This document shows positions 11,164 through 20,633 of a stretch of 64,000 nt of DNA, in pieces. The stretch is from CAIWHR01 sp963816925 (lineage in GTDB: Bacteria > Pseudomonadota > Gammaproteobacteria > Burkholderiales > Casimicrobiaceae). A program made the translations under genes and the position numbers. The stretch lies in contig CAWFMY010000018.1 in NCBI GenBank assembly GCA_963816925.1, positions 62,001 through 126,000 of the forward strand, written 5' to 3'. Numbering within the stretch: the first letter of the stretch is position 1; each line of letters begins with the position of its first letter. Below the pieces are notes generated by a model. The model ran no database searches. It saw only the letters and a program-made list of their open reading frames with translations, and had not been told where the DNA came from.

Positions 11164-12033
11164 TCACCCGCCTGTGTCGGGCCGCTGGAACATCGCGTTC
11201 AGGTCCTTGTAGGGCGCTGCCTGGTCGGCGAACGTGAACGTGCCGCGGTCGCGGATCTCGCGGCCCGCCGCGAGGAACGCACCGTACGCGGCGCGGGCGA
11301 GCGCCGAGCCGACGCTCACCCGCTTTACGCCCATCGCGGCGAGTTCGGACAGTGAGAAATGGGCGCCCGAAAGTCCCATGACGACGTTCACCGGCTTCGG
11401 CGCGACCGCGCTGACCACGCGCGGTGATCTCCTCGCGCGTCTTGAGTCCTGGCGCATAGAGGACGTCGGCCCCCGCCTCCGCAAACGCCTGCAGCCGCCG
11501 GATCGTGTCGGCGAGGTCGGGACGGCCGTTGATCAGGTTCTCCGCGCGCGCGGTCAGCATGAACGGAAACGGCAACGCACGCGCAGCCGCCACGGCGGCC
11601 GCGACGCGATCGACGGACAACGCGAACGGGTAAATGGGATCCGCGGCACGTCCCGTCGCGTCTTCGATCGACCCGCCGACGAGGCCCGCGCGCGCCGCCA
11701 GCCGAATGGTCTCGGCGCACGTTTCGGGATCGTCGCCAAAGCCGTTTTCGAGGTCGGCGGAAACCGGCAGGGTTCGTGGCCTCGACGATCGCGCGAATGT
11801 TCGTCAACGTGTCGTCCCGATCGACCGCGCCTTCGGCGTCGGGCCGGCCCAGCGGAAAACGCAAAACCGGCGCTCGTCGTGGCGAGGGCCTCGAAGCCAA
11901 GCGCCGCCAGCATCTTCGCCGATCCGGCGTCCCATGGATTGGGGATGACGAATGCACCGGGCCGCGCATGCAGACTCCGAAAGCGCAGGGCGCGCGCGGT
12001 CTGCGCGGTCAGGTCCGTACCGTTGCTGGCCAT
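11164..12033 (-). CDS. Isocitrate lyase/PEP mutase family protein (three frameshifts)
   Basis: A member of the isocitrate lyase/phosphoenolpyruvate mutase superfamily, 288 residues after repair. Recognisable parts are PGAFVIPNPWDAGSAKMLA, the switch to RPDAEGAVDRDD, SADLENGFGDDPE, GGSIEDATG, TARAENLINGRPD and the end RVSVGSALARAAYGAF. Frame breaks lie near 11857, 11772 and 11417, each explained by one extra base. These enzymes cleave or rearrange C-C or C-P bonds of oxaloacetate-like acids; family members of this size are often 2-methylisocitrate-lyase-like or oxaloacetate decarboxylase-like. ATG 12033 follows GGGGAG. It points away from the transaminase gene. Confidence 0.75.
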
Positions 12034-12206
12034 CGGGCAGCTCCCCTTGTCGGCAAGCCTCGAAAAACTAACCGACGGAACACCCGCCGTCAATTTGCGG
12101 CGATTTCGCGCTGCGCGGGAGTTTCACCTATTGACGCGCTCGCCGACGACGCAAACAATCCGCCTTCGGCATTGCGCCTGTCCGTTCACCTCCCGAGGAG
12201 TCCCCG

Positions 12207-13589
12207 ATGTCGCTGACGACGCCGGCCGCACGCCGCGATCTATCGTTCCATCTGCACCCCGCGACAAACCTGCGGACGGTACAGAAGGAGGGTCCGCTCG
12301 TCATCACGCGTGGAGAGGGCGTCTACGTGTTCGACGACGAGGGCCGACGATACCTCGAAGGCATGGCCGGGCTGTGGTGCGCGTCGCTCGGCTTTTCCGA
12401 GCGGCGGCTCGCCGACGCGGCGTTCCGGCAAATGTGCGAGCTGCCGTTCTATCACAGCTTCGGCGGCAAGGTTCCCGCGATCAGCACCGAGCTCGCCGAG
12501 CGGCTCGTCAAGATGGCGCCGGCGGCGATGAGCAAGGTGCTCTTTGCCAATTCCGGGTCCGAGGCGAACGACACCGCGATCAAGCTCGCCTGGTACATCA
12601 ACAATGCGCAGGGCCGGCCGCAGAAGAAAAAAATCATTTCGCGGCAACGCGCCTATCACGGCGTGACCGTCGCCACCGCAAGCCTCACCGGGCTCGCGTT
12701 CGCGCATACCGACTTCGACCTGCCGATTGCGCGAATCCTGCACACCGATTGCCCGTATTTCTACCGCGGCGCGCAGCCGGGCGAGAGCGAGGAGGCGTTC
12801 GCGGAGCGGCTTGCCGGCAATCTCGAACAGCTGATCCTGCACGAAGGTCCCGACACGGTCGCCGCATTCTTCGCCGAGCCCGTGATGGGTGCGGGCGGCG
12901 TGATCACGCCACCGGCGACCTATTTCGACCGCGTGCAGCCGATCCTGAAAAAGTACGACATCCTGTTCGTCGTGGACGAGGTGATCTGCGGCTTTGGCCG
13001 CACCGGCAACATGTTCGGATCGCAGACGTACAACCTGCAGCCCGACATCATGACGCTCGCCAAGGCCCTGTCCTCCGGCTACCTGCCGATCTCGGCCAAC
13101 CTGATCTCCGGCCGGCTCTACGAGATCCTGCTGGCGCAAAGCGACAAGCTCGGAATCTTTGGCCATGGCTACACGTATTCGTCGCATCCGGTGCCGGCCG
13201 CGGTCGCGCTCGAGACGCTCAGGATCTACGACGAAATGGACATCGTCGGCGCGGTGCGCCGCGTCGGTCCACGGATGCAGGCTGGCATACGCAGCCATGC
13301 CGGTCACCCGCTGGTCGGCGACGCGCGCGGTGTCGGATTGATCGGCGCCATCGAACTCGTCCGCGACAAGTCGACCCGGGAAAGCTTCGACCCGAAGGCC
13401 GGAGTGGCGGCGTTTCTCGTGCGCCGGGCCCAACATCACGGCACCATCCTGCGCAACATGCCGGGCGACATCGTCGCGTTCAGTCCCCCGCTGATCATCA
13501 ACGAAACGGAAATCGACGAAATGATCGCGTGTTTCGGCAAGGCGCTCGACGACACCTGGGCGATGGTGCGGGAAAAAGGCCTCGTGTGA
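12207..13589 (+). CDS. Class III omega-aminotransferase (putrescine/polyamine-type)
   Basis: A 460-residue PLP enzyme of the class III aminotransferase family. Visible motifs: YLEGMAGLWCASLG, NSGSEANDTAIKLAW, RQRAYHGVTVATASLTG, the PLP-contacting Asp in FVVDEVICGFGRTG and the Schiff-base Lys in TLAKALSSGYLPIS. The sequence resembles bacterial putrescine-pyruvate and beta-alanine/omega-amino-acid transaminases. The downstream PotABCD-type importer supports a role in polyamine catabolism (SpuC-like), but this is context inference. GAGGAG sits just ahead of ATG 12207. The stop is directly followed by repeat copy B. Confidence 0.85.
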   Translation: MSLTTPAARRDLSFHLHPATNLRTVQKEGPLVITRGEGVYVFDDEGRRYLEGMAGLWCASLGFSERRLADAAFRQMCELPFYHSFGGKVPAISTELAERLVKMAPAAMSKVLFANSGSEANDTAIKLAWYINNAQGRPQKKKIISRQRAYHGVTVATASLTGLAFAHTDFDLPIARILHTDCPYFYRGAQPGESEEAFAERLAGNLEQLILHEGPDTVAAFFAEPVMGAGGVITPPATYFDRVQPILKKYDILFVVDEVICGFGRTGNMFGSQTYNLQPDIMTLAKALSSGYLPISANLISGRLYEILLAQSDKLGIFGHGYTYSSHPVPAAVALETLRIYDEMDIVGAVRRVGPRMQAGIRSHAGHPLVGDARGVGLIGAIELVRDKSTRESFDPKAGVAAFLVRRAQHHGTILRNMPGDIVAFSPPLIINETEIDEMIACFGKALDDTWAMVREKGLV

Positions 13590-13777
13590 GCGCCGCAGGG
13601 CCGCCCCGAACGCCCGCGCGAGCAGGGCGAAGCCAAGGCCCGAAGGGCGCGTCTGCGAGCGCGGGTGGCGGCCGACCATCATTGGCACCGCGAACAGGAG
13701 TGCTGTGCGGAGGCCGCGCGAACTGCTCCCCCTCGCGCGGCAGCGCAGCGCCACCAGGCCGCAAGCGTGGGGGCACG
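13587..13777 (+). repeat. Mosaic intergenic repeat, copy B
   Basis: The spacer between the transaminase and potA-like genes has three modules. TGAGCGCCGCAGGGCCGCCC begins on the stop codon (13587) and recurs at 25889. The core at 13618-13677 matches 8300-8359 with only a couple of differences. TGCGGAGGCCGCGCG at 13706-13720 matches copy A. It leaves little room for a promoter in front of the transporter genes. Confidence 0.8.
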
Positions 13778-14893
13778 TTGACCGCCGATCCGATCGTCCG
13801 CTTCGTCGGCATCGAAAAGACCTACGACGGCGTGACGCGCGTCGTCGACAATCTCGATCTCGATGTCGCCCGCGGCGAATTCCTGACGCTGCTGGGTCCG
13901 TCGGGCTCGGGCAAGACGACGACGCTGATGATGCTCGCCGGATTCGAGGCGCCGACCGCCGGCGAGATCCTGCTCGATGGCAAGCCGCTGTCGCACAAGC
14001 CACCGCACCAGCGCGACATCGGCATGGTGTTCCAGAACTACGCCCTCTTCCCGCACATGACGGTGGCCGAGAACATCGGCTTTCCGCTGTCCGTGCGCGG
14101 CGTGCGCGCGGTCGACATCGCGCGCGCGTCGAGCGCGCGCTGGAGATGGTGCAGCTCGCGGGATTCGGTGCCCGGCGCCCGGCTCAGCTCTCCGGCGGCC
14201 AGCAGCAGCGCATTGCGGTCGCGCGCGCGCTGGTGTTCGAGCCCAAGCTGATCCTGATGGACGAGCCGCTCGGCGCGCTCGACAAGCAGCTGCGGGAGCA
14301 GATGCAGCTCGAAATCCGCCGCCTGCACCAGCGCCTCGGCGTGACGATGGTCTACGTGACCCACGACCAATCCGAGGCGCTGACGATGTCGGACCGCATT
14401 GCGGTGTTTCATCGCGGCCGGGTCCAGCAGCTCGGCGCCCCGGCGCAAATTTACGAGCGGCCGGTGAACGCTTTCGTCGCCCGCTTCATCGGCGAGAACA
14501 ACCGGCTCGACGGCGTCGTCGAATCGGCGGACCTCGACCGCTGCACGATCCGGCTGCAGGGGGACCTTTGCATCGACGGCTCGCTCGGCGAGGCACCTCG
14601 CGCCCGGCACTCCGGTGACGGTCTCGCTGCGCCCGGAACGGGTGCAAATCGGGGCGGCCGGGAATACAATGGGCCGACCCGCGACCCGCCAGCTCGAAGG
14701 TGCATTGCGCGAGGTGATCTTCCTCGGCGATCACGTGCGGCTGCGGGTCGGGCTGCCCGGACACGACGAATTCATGGTGAAGCGACCGATCGAAGAAGCG
14801 CATGGGCTTCCCGCGATCGGCGACGCCGTGGCGCTGACGTGGGCCCCCGAGCATTGCCGCGCGTTCGCGCGGGAAGATGTGCACCGATCCTAA
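13778..14893 (+). CDS. potA: Spermidine/putrescine ABC transporter ATP-binding protein (frameshifted)
   Basis: A PotA/SpuF-type importer ATPase of about 370 residues after repair. Walker A is GPSGSGKTTT, then QNYALFPHMTVAENIGFPL, the signature LSGGQQQRIAVARAL, Walker B LILMDEPLGALDKQLR, H-loop YVTHDQSEALTMSDR, followed by a TOBE domain (VSLRPERVQIG). Breaks occur near 14130 (net two extra bases, or one missing, in a CG-repeat tract) and near 14597 (one extra G). TTG 13778 gives MTADPIVRFVGIEKTY; no better start is visible. It is the first of four collinear transporter genes. Confidence 0.82.
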
Positions 14894-14905
14894 ACGGAGG
14901 AACAG

Positions 14906-15953
14906 ATGCGAATCAGACTGAGCTTGGCGACGTTCGTTGCCGCAGCAGCGATGATGTTGTCCGCGGCGACCGGGGCCCGCGACCTGTCGGTGATCTCCTG
15001 GGGCGGCGCCTATCAGGACGCGCAGCGCGATGTCTATTTCAAGCCCTTCACCGCCGCCACCAAGATCCCGATGACCGAGGAAAGCTGGGACGGCGGCGTG
15101 GGCACGCTGCGCGCGAAGATCCAGGGCGGCAACAACAATTGGGACGTCGTCCAGGTCGAGTCGGAGGAGCTCCTGCTGGGCTGCGAGGAGGGCCTCTACG
15201 AAAAGCTCGATTGGGCCAAGCTCGGCGGCAAGGACAAGTATCTGCCGGACGCGGTCAACGACTGCGGCGTCGGCGCGATCGTCTACAGCTTCATCCTCGC
15301 GTACGACGGCGACAAGATCAAAGGCGACGCGCCGAAATCGTGGGCGGACTTCTGGAACACGCAGAAGTGGCCGGGCAAGCGCGCGCTGCGCAAGGGTCCG
15401 AAGACGACGCTCGAAATCGCCCTGATGGCCGACGGCGTGGCCGCCGGCGGACGTCTACAAGCTGCTCGCCACGCCGGCGGGCGTGGATCGGGCGTTCAAC
15501 AAGCTCGACCAGTTGAAGCCGAACCTCGTGTGGTGGGAGAAGGGCTCGCAACCGCCGCAGCTGCTCGCCTCCGGCGAAGTGGCGATGACCAACGCCTATA
15601 ACGGCCGCATCGCCGCCGCGAACGACAAGGACAAGAAGAATTTCAAGATCGTGTGGACCAACAACCTCTACACGATCGACTCGTGGGTGATCATGAAGGG
15701 CACGCCGAACAAGGCGCAGGCCGAGAGCTACCTCGTGTTCGTCAACGATCCGCAGAACCAGAAGAACCTGCCGCCGAAAATTCCCTACGGCGTGACGGCC
15801 AAGGCATCGACCGCGCTGATCGACAAGAATGTCCTGCCGAACCTCGCGACCGCGCCGCAGAACGCCGCCTCGGCACTGTTCATCAACGACAAGTTCTGGC
15901 TGGAAAATCTGGACAAGCTGAACCAGCGCTTCAACGCCTGGGTCGCGAAGTAA
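14906..15953 (+). CDS. potD: Spermidine/putrescine-binding periplasmic protein (one frameshift)
   Basis: A PotD/SpuD-like solute-binding protein, 348 residues after removing one extra base near 15442. It has a signal peptide (cleavage near ATGARD), then LSVISWGGAYQDAQRD, NWDVVQVESEELLLGCEEG, DKIKGDAPKSWADFWN, and in the second half WWEKGSQPPQLLASGEVAMTNAYNGR. The last stretch matches polyamine receptors. Cys in ELLLGCEEGL and DCGVGAIVY may form a disulfide. ACGGAGGAA precedes ATG 14906. It is placed between the ATPase and the permeases. Confidence 0.83.
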
Positions 15954-15979
15954 GGGACCGGAACAGCGGGAGTCGAACG

Positions 15980-17254
15980 ATGCTGCGCGGCGCCGCCGCC
16001 GCCGCGCACGCAGCGGCCGCGACTTCCGGTCCAGGCGCGGAGGGCCGGGCCCTGCGCCGCGCTCTGCGGCGAAGCCGGCGACGCGAGCAGTGGCGGGCAG
16101 CAGCACTGGTGCTGCCGCTGTTCGTATTCGTCCTCGTGTGCTTCGTCGCGCCGATCGGCGCGATGCTGGCGCGCGGTGTCGTCGACACCGACATCGCGCG
16201 TATCCTCCCCGGCGTCACTGCGGTGCTCAAGCACTGGGATGGCCGCGACCTGCCGCCGGACAACGCATTCGCCGCATTGGTCGGCGACATCCACGCTGCA
16301 CGCGACGCCGGCACGCTCGCGAGCGCCGCGACCCGGCTCAACTACGACATCCCGGGATTCCGCACACTGCTCTTCGGCACCGGTCGGCAGCTCCCCACGG
16401 AGATATCGGGATCCGCGCGCGACACGCTGATCGGCATCGATCCGAAATGGGGAGAACGCGAGACCTGGGTCGCGATTCGCCGCGCCGGCGGTCCCGTCAC
16501 CGATTTCTATCTGCTGGCGGCACTCGATCTGGATCGGAACGCCGACAATGCGATCGTGGGCGCGCCGGCCGAGCAACGCGTATTCCGCAACGTGCTCGGC
16601 CGCACGCTCTGGATATCGGGCGTGGTCACGCTGATGTGCCTGCTGCTGGGTTACCCGGTCGCGCTGGTGATCGCGCGGCAGCCCCCGCAGCGCGCCGCGA
16701 TGCTGCTCTTCCTCGTCCTGCTGCCCTTCTGGACGTCGCTGCTCGTGCGCACCGTCGCGTGGGTGGTGTTGCTGCAGAAGGAAGGCGTGCTGAACAGCCT
16801 GTTCCTGTCGCTCGGAATCGTGCACGAGCCGCTGAAGATGATCTTCAATCGCTTTGCGGTGTATGTCGCGATGGTCCATGTGCTGCTGCCGTTCATGGTG
16901 CTGCCGCTCTACAGCGTGATGCGTGGCATCCCGGCGTCGTACCAGCGCGCGGCCGCCTCGCTCGGTGCGCCGCCCTGGACCGCCTTCCGGCGCGTGTACC
17001 TGCCGCAGACGATGCCCGGCGTCGCGGCCGGGTGCCTGATGGTGTTCATCCAGGCCCTTGGCTACTACATCACGCCGGCGCTCGTGGGCGGCGCCGACGA
17101 CCAGATGATCAGCTATTTCATCGCGTTCTACGCGAGCCGGACGGTGAACTGGGGGATGGCTGCCGCGTTGTCGGTCATGCTGCTGGGCGCGACGCTGACG
17201 CTGTACGTCGTGTACAACCGGCTGGTCGGCGTCGAGCGCATGCGCCTCGCTTGA
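15980..17254 (+). CDS. potB: Spermidine/putrescine ABC transporter permease, PotB type
   Basis: A 424-residue binding-protein-dependent permease. The first membrane segment (LVLPLFVFVLVCFVAPIG) is followed by a ~130-residue periplasmic insertion absent from E. coli PotB but usual in the longer homologues of this group. Five further segments follow, and the ATPase-contact EAA loop reads YQRAAASLGAPPWTAFRRVY. ATG 15980 follows GCGGGAG. Its stop is one base from the next ATG, so the two permeases are translationally coupled. Confidence 0.85.
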   Translation: MLRGAAAAAHAAAATSGPGAEGRALRRALRRSRRREQWRAAALVLPLFVFVLVCFVAPIGAMLARGVVDTDIARILPGVTAVLKHWDGRDLPPDNAFAALVGDIHAARDAGTLASAATRLNYDIPGFRTLLFGTGRQLPTEISGSARDTLIGIDPKWGERETWVAIRRAGGPVTDFYLLAALDLDRNADNAIVGAPAEQRVFRNVLGRTLWISGVVTLMCLLLGYPVALVIARQPPQRAAMLLFLVLLPFWTSLLVRTVAWVVLLQKEGVLNSLFLSLGIVHEPLKMIFNRFAVYVAMVHVLLPFMVLPLYSVMRGIPASYQRAAASLGAPPWTAFRRVYLPQTMPGVAAGCLMVFIQALGYYITPALVGGADDQMISYFIAFYASRTVNWGMAAALSVMLLGATLTLYVVYNRLVGVERMRLA

Positions 17255-17255
17255 G

Positions 17256-18083
17256 ATGACGCGCCAGAGCACCGATACCGTCGGCCAGCGCGTCGCGAAC
17301 GCCGGCCTGGGCGCGCTCACCGCGCTGGTGCTGCTCTTCCTCGTGGCGCCGATCCTGATTATCGTGCCGCTGTCGTTCTCTTCCGGCTCGTTCTTCCACT
17401 ACCCGTTGCCGGGATTTTCCATGCGCTGGTACCACGACTTCTTCACGTCGTCGTTCTGGCTCCCGTCGGTGTGGAACAGCCTCATCGTCGGCAGCGCCGC
17501 GACCCTCCTGGCGACGGTTCTCGGCACGCTGGCGGCGCTCGGGATCTGGCGGTCGCGGTTTCCCGGCCAGGCGCTGGTGCTGGCGTTGCTCATTTCGCCG
17601 ATGGTGGTGCCGTCGATCATCGTCGCCGTCGGCGTCTATTTCGCGTTCGCGCCGCTGGGTTTGACCGACGGCTACTCCGGGCTGATTCTTGCGCACACGA
17701 CACTCGCGGTACCCTTCGTGGTCGTGACGGTCCTCGCCACCTTGTCCGGCTTCGATCGCACGCTGCTCCGCGCCGCGGCGAGCCTCGGCGCCACCCCCAT
17801 GACGACCTTCCGTCGCGTCACGCTGCCGTTGATCCTTCCTGGCGTCCTTTCCGGTGCCGTATTCGCATTCGCCGCTTCCTTCGACGAAGTCGTGGTCGCA
17901 CTCCTGCTGGCGGGACCTGGACAGCGGACCCTCCCGCGCCAGATGTTCGCCGGCATCAACGACAACATCAGCCTGACGATCACCGCCGCCGCGACGATGC
18001 TGATCGCCGTTTCCCTGGTGCTGATGGTGGCCGTCGGACAGTTGCGCCGGCGGAGCGAGCGTCTGCGCAGGCCGGGACGCTGA
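17256..18083 (+). CDS. potC: Spermidine/putrescine ABC transporter permease, PotC type
   Basis: A 275-residue inner-membrane permease with six hydrophobic segments and the EAA loop LLRAAASLGATPMTTFRRVT. YPLPGFSMRWYHDFF near the N-terminus is typical of PotC/SpuH. It completes a four-component importer with potA, potD and potB, all on the same strand behind the transaminase gene. Confidence 0.87.
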   Translation: MTRQSTDTVGQRVANAGLGALTALVLLFLVAPILIIVPLSFSSGSFFHYPLPGFSMRWYHDFFTSSFWLPSVWNSLIVGSAATLLATVLGTLAALGIWRSRFPGQALVLALLISPMVVPSIIVAVGVYFAFAPLGLTDGYSGLILAHTTLAVPFVVVTVLATLSGFDRTLLRAAASLGATPMTTFRRVTLPLILPGVLSGAVFAFAASFDEVVVALLLAGPGQRTLPRQMFAGINDNISLTITAAATMLIAVSLVLMVAVGQLRRRSERLRRPGR

Positions 18084-18446
18084 CGCGACGATCCGGGCGC
18101 CACGGGACGACCATCATTCGACCGGATTCCGGCCGACACGCTGGTGCAATTCCGGGAGCCGACGTTCTTGGAGGCGGCGGAAGCGCTGCTTGCCGGCGGC
18201 GCCCTCGATCGCGCAACGTGTATCATCTGCGATTTCAAATTGCCCGCGATGTCCGGCCTCGGGCTCCTGACCGCGCTGCGCGTACGTGGAGCCTTCCCTC
18301 CGTTTATCCTCGTTACCGCCCACAATTCGCCAGGCGTGCGCGGCGAAGCCCGGCGCCTTGGTGCCGCCGCCTGTCTGGCCAAGCCATTCAGCGGCAGTGC
18401 GTTGTTGGAGGCGATCGAAAGCGCCTCCGGTCAAGCGATGAAATGA
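18084..18446 (+). pseudogene. 5'-truncated response-regulator receiver domain
   Basis: From the potC stop the same frame stays open to 18446 and encodes about three quarters of a receiver domain. The phospho-acceptor Asp (IICDFKLPAMSG), the conserved Thr (LVTAHNS) and Lys (CLAKPFSG) are present. The first beta strand with the acidic pair (normally V.DDD) is missing, as is any ATG; the only candidate start is GTG 18144. No output domain follows. It looks like a remnant of a FixJ/CheY-like gene; a CheY-like ATPase-independent function cannot be excluded but the Mg site would be incomplete. Confidence 0.6.
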
Positions 18447-18488
18447 AACGTCGATTCCTGTCAATCGCATCACGTTGAGGAGCTAGCC

Positions 18489-18773
18489 ATGAACAAGCGA
18501 GTCTCGTTGCTGGTCGTTGCGTCTGCCCTGTGCGTCGCCGGAATCGCAGGCGGCCAGGGCAGGATCATGGACATGGTGGCCGACAAGGTCATCAACAAGT
18601 ATCAGAGCGCGACCTGCGAGCAATTGTGGCAGCAGAAGAACGAGCCCAAATCGCAGGAGGAGCAAAGAGCCGTGCAATTTCTGAAAAACGATCCGCAGGC
18701 GCGTACCGCCTTCCTCAACAAGGTCGCCGCTCCCATTGCCAACAAGATGTTCGAGTGCGGCATGATTCCCTGA
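18489..18773 (+). CDS. Small exported protein of unknown function
   Basis: I do not recognise a family. It is a 94-residue protein with a signal peptide (hydrophobic LLVVASALCVAGIAGG), a helical, charged mature part and two Cys (ATCEQLW and the terminal FECGMIP) that could form a disulfide. GAGGAG precedes ATG 18489. It opens a run of exported proteins that leads to an arylsulfatase, with gaps of about 45 to 70 bases between most members, so co-transcription is likely. Confidence 0.7.
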   Translation: MNKRVSLLVVASALCVAGIAGGQGRIMDMVADKVINKYQSATCEQLWQQKNEPKSQEEQRAVQFLKNDPQARTAFLNKVAAPIANKMFECGMIP

Positions 18774-18819
18774 GCTTCGCCGTCGAAGCGATGCGATCGA
18801 CGCACTATCGGAGGCGAAG

Positions 18820-19710
18820 ATGAGATGCACACAGATTTTGAGTCGCGCGCTGGTGCTGGCCGCCGGCGTGCTGTTCGCCGCGGGCAGCGCTGGCCAGCAG
18901 GCGCCGGCGCAACCCGCGCCCAAGGCAGCGACACCGGCCAAGATGGCGAAAAAGCCTGCGCCGCCGGCGCCGCAAATGGTGCTCGAGCCGCGCGCCGTCG
19001 AAATACTCAAGGCCGCCAGCGCGAAGCTCGCCGCCGCCAAGTCGATGACGTTTACGGCGGTCGTCTCCTACGAGAGCCCGAGTCGACTTGGGCCGCCGCT
19101 CGTCTATTCCACCAAGTCCGAGGTGACGCTGCAACGGCCGGACAAGCTCAGGATCATCACGCTGGGTGACGGGCCGGCGTCGGAGTTCTATTTCGACGGC
19201 AAGACCATGATGGCGTTCGCGCCCGCGGAGAACCTGGTCGCCGTCGCCGACGCACCGCCGACGATTGACGGCGCACTGCAGGCGGCGTACGACTCCGCGG
19301 CGATCTACTTTCCGTTCACTGACGTGATGGTCGCGGATCCGTGGAAGGACATCGCCGACGGACTGAGAACCGCGTTCTACATCGGCCAGTCGGTCGTGGT
19401 TGGCGGCACCACGACCGACATGGTGGCCTACGTTACCGGCGACGTGTGGGTGCAGATCTGGATCGGGGCGGAGGACAAGCTCCCGCGGCGCGTCTACGCC
19501 GTGTACCTCAACGATCGCGCGCGGCTGCGCCATGTCCTGGAGCTCACGAACTGGAAACTGGATGCCGCTGTTCCGTCCGATGCCTTCGTCTCGGCCAAGG
19601 CCTCCGGCGCGACACGAATGGGGTTTGCGCGCCCGGACGCGACCGACGCCCCTGGCATGAAGCCGCCGCCGAAGGCCAAGTCCACTAAAGCGCCGGTCAA
19701 GACGCAATGA
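18820..19710 (+). CDS. DUF2092-family exported protein
   Basis: A 296-residue periplasmic protein with a signal peptide followed by a Pro/Ala/Lys-rich linker and a globular domain. Segments such as MTFTAVVSYESP, TLQRPDKLRIITLGDG, EFYFDGKTMMAFAP and DDLPRR-like EDKLPRRVYAVY match the DUF2092 family, whose fold is thought to be LolA/LppX-like and lipid-binding. The C-terminus is again Lys/Pro rich. It lies directly before the Gly-rich protein, with its stop overlapping ATG 19707 (ATGA). A role in carrying a lipid substrate or product for the sulfatase is only inference. Confidence 0.75.
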   Translation: MRCTQILSRALVLAAGVLFAAGSAGQQAPAQPAPKAATPAKMAKKPAPPAPQMVLEPRAVEILKAASAKLAAAKSMTFTAVVSYESPSRLGPPLVYSTKSEVTLQRPDKLRIITLGDGPASEFYFDGKTMMAFAPAENLVAVADAPPTIDGALQAAYDSAAIYFPFTDVMVADPWKDIADGLRTAFYIGQSVVVGGTTTDMVAYVTGDVWVQIWIGAEDKLPRRVYAVYLNDRARLRHVLELTNWKLDAAVPSDAFVSAKASGATRMGFARPDATDAPGMKPPPKAKSTKAPVKTQ

Positions 19711-19721
19711 GGAGCCACATC

Positions 19722-20564
19722 ATGAAGACGCTCACAATCGGCCTGGGTCTGCTGATCCCGTTTCTCGTGACGGGTCCCGCGTACGCGTGGTCGCATGCGA
19801 ACCCGCACGGCGGCAGCACGTCGCACACAGCGGGTTCCGGCTCGACGACCCGCACCGACGCCGCGGGGGGCAGCGAAACGCACAGCTACGGACAAGGAAC
19901 GACCGCGACTGGCAGCCGCGGCGATACGGCAACGCATCAGGAAGGGTCGGGACAAACGACCGCTACCAATCCCTACGGCGGGAGTGCCACGCACACCGCG
20001 GGACAGGGCACGACCGCCACCAGCGCATATGGCGGATCGGCGTACCACGCTGAGGGCTCCGGCACCACGAGTTACACAACGGCTTCCGGCGCGACGGCCT
20101 ACCATTCCCCGTACTACGGCGCCGCGTACCCCGCGTACCATCCGCCGACCACGGTCAATGTGTATGGCGCGGGGTGCTACAACTGCGGCGGCTGGAATGC
20201 GGCGGGAGCAGCAGCGGCAGGCGTCGCCGTCGGCGCGATCACGACGGCGGCGGTGGCCTCCGCGAATACCGCCGCCGCCACGTCGAACGCCTACGCGGCA
20301 GGCGCCGCGGCCGCCAGCGCCAACACGGCCAATGCCTACAACGCCGGCGTCGTGGCGGGGGCGACAGGAGCTGCCGCGGCGGCGGCGGCGCCCGCACCGG
20401 TGCCGAGTGCGGCGTTCGCGATGGGCGGAATCTACGCGGCGTTGCCCGCAGGCGCGATCTCGATCAACAAGGGCGGCACGACGTACTTCCTCAGCGGCAA
20501 CACGTTTTTCCAGCCTTCATACGGCGCGAACGGCGTGTACTACCGCGTCGTGCCGGCGCCTTGA
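19722..20564 (+). CDS. Exported Gly/Thr/Ser/Ala-rich repeat protein
   Basis: A 280-residue protein with a Sec signal peptide ending near GPAYAWSH. Residues ~25-120 are about five imperfect 18-20-residue repeats of the type GTTATxxYGGSATHTAG. Next comes a Pro/Tyr-rich stretch, a CYNCGG pair, a long Ala-rich segment, and a conserved-looking tail (YFLSGNTFFQPSYGANGVYYRVV). ATG 19722 is chosen over 19707 because GGAG lies seven bases ahead. It resembles unnamed alphaproteobacterial and betaproteobacterial surface or periplasmic proteins. No enzymatic motif is visible. Confidence 0.7.
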   Translation: MKTLTIGLGLLIPFLVTGPAYAWSHANPHGGSTSHTAGSGSTTRTDAAGGSETHSYGQGTTATGSRGDTATHQEGSGQTTATNPYGGSATHTAGQGTTATSAYGGSAYHAEGSGTTSYTTASGATAYHSPYYGAAYPAYHPPTTVNVYGAGCYNCGGWNAAGAAAAGVAVGAITTAAVASANTAAATSNAYAAGAAAASANTANAYNAGVVAGATGAAAAAAAPAPVPSAAFAMGGIYAALPAGAISINKGGTTYFLSGNTFFQPSYGANGVYYRVVPAP

Positions 20565-20633
20565 AACGGGTTACGCGAAATACCGCGAATCACAGGGAAA
20601 AATCTAGCAGCACATAGCCAAGGAGCGCAGAGC

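Noticed and set aside
14100..14160. Programmed frameshift in potA at a CG-repeat tract
   Set aside because: No slippery heptamer or downstream structure is evident, and similar breaks occur in many unrelated genes in the window.
11234..14251. 1005-residue open frame spanning the transaminase and potA
   Set aside because: Only its last part is real (PotA); the rest is antisense or out-of-frame with conserved genes.
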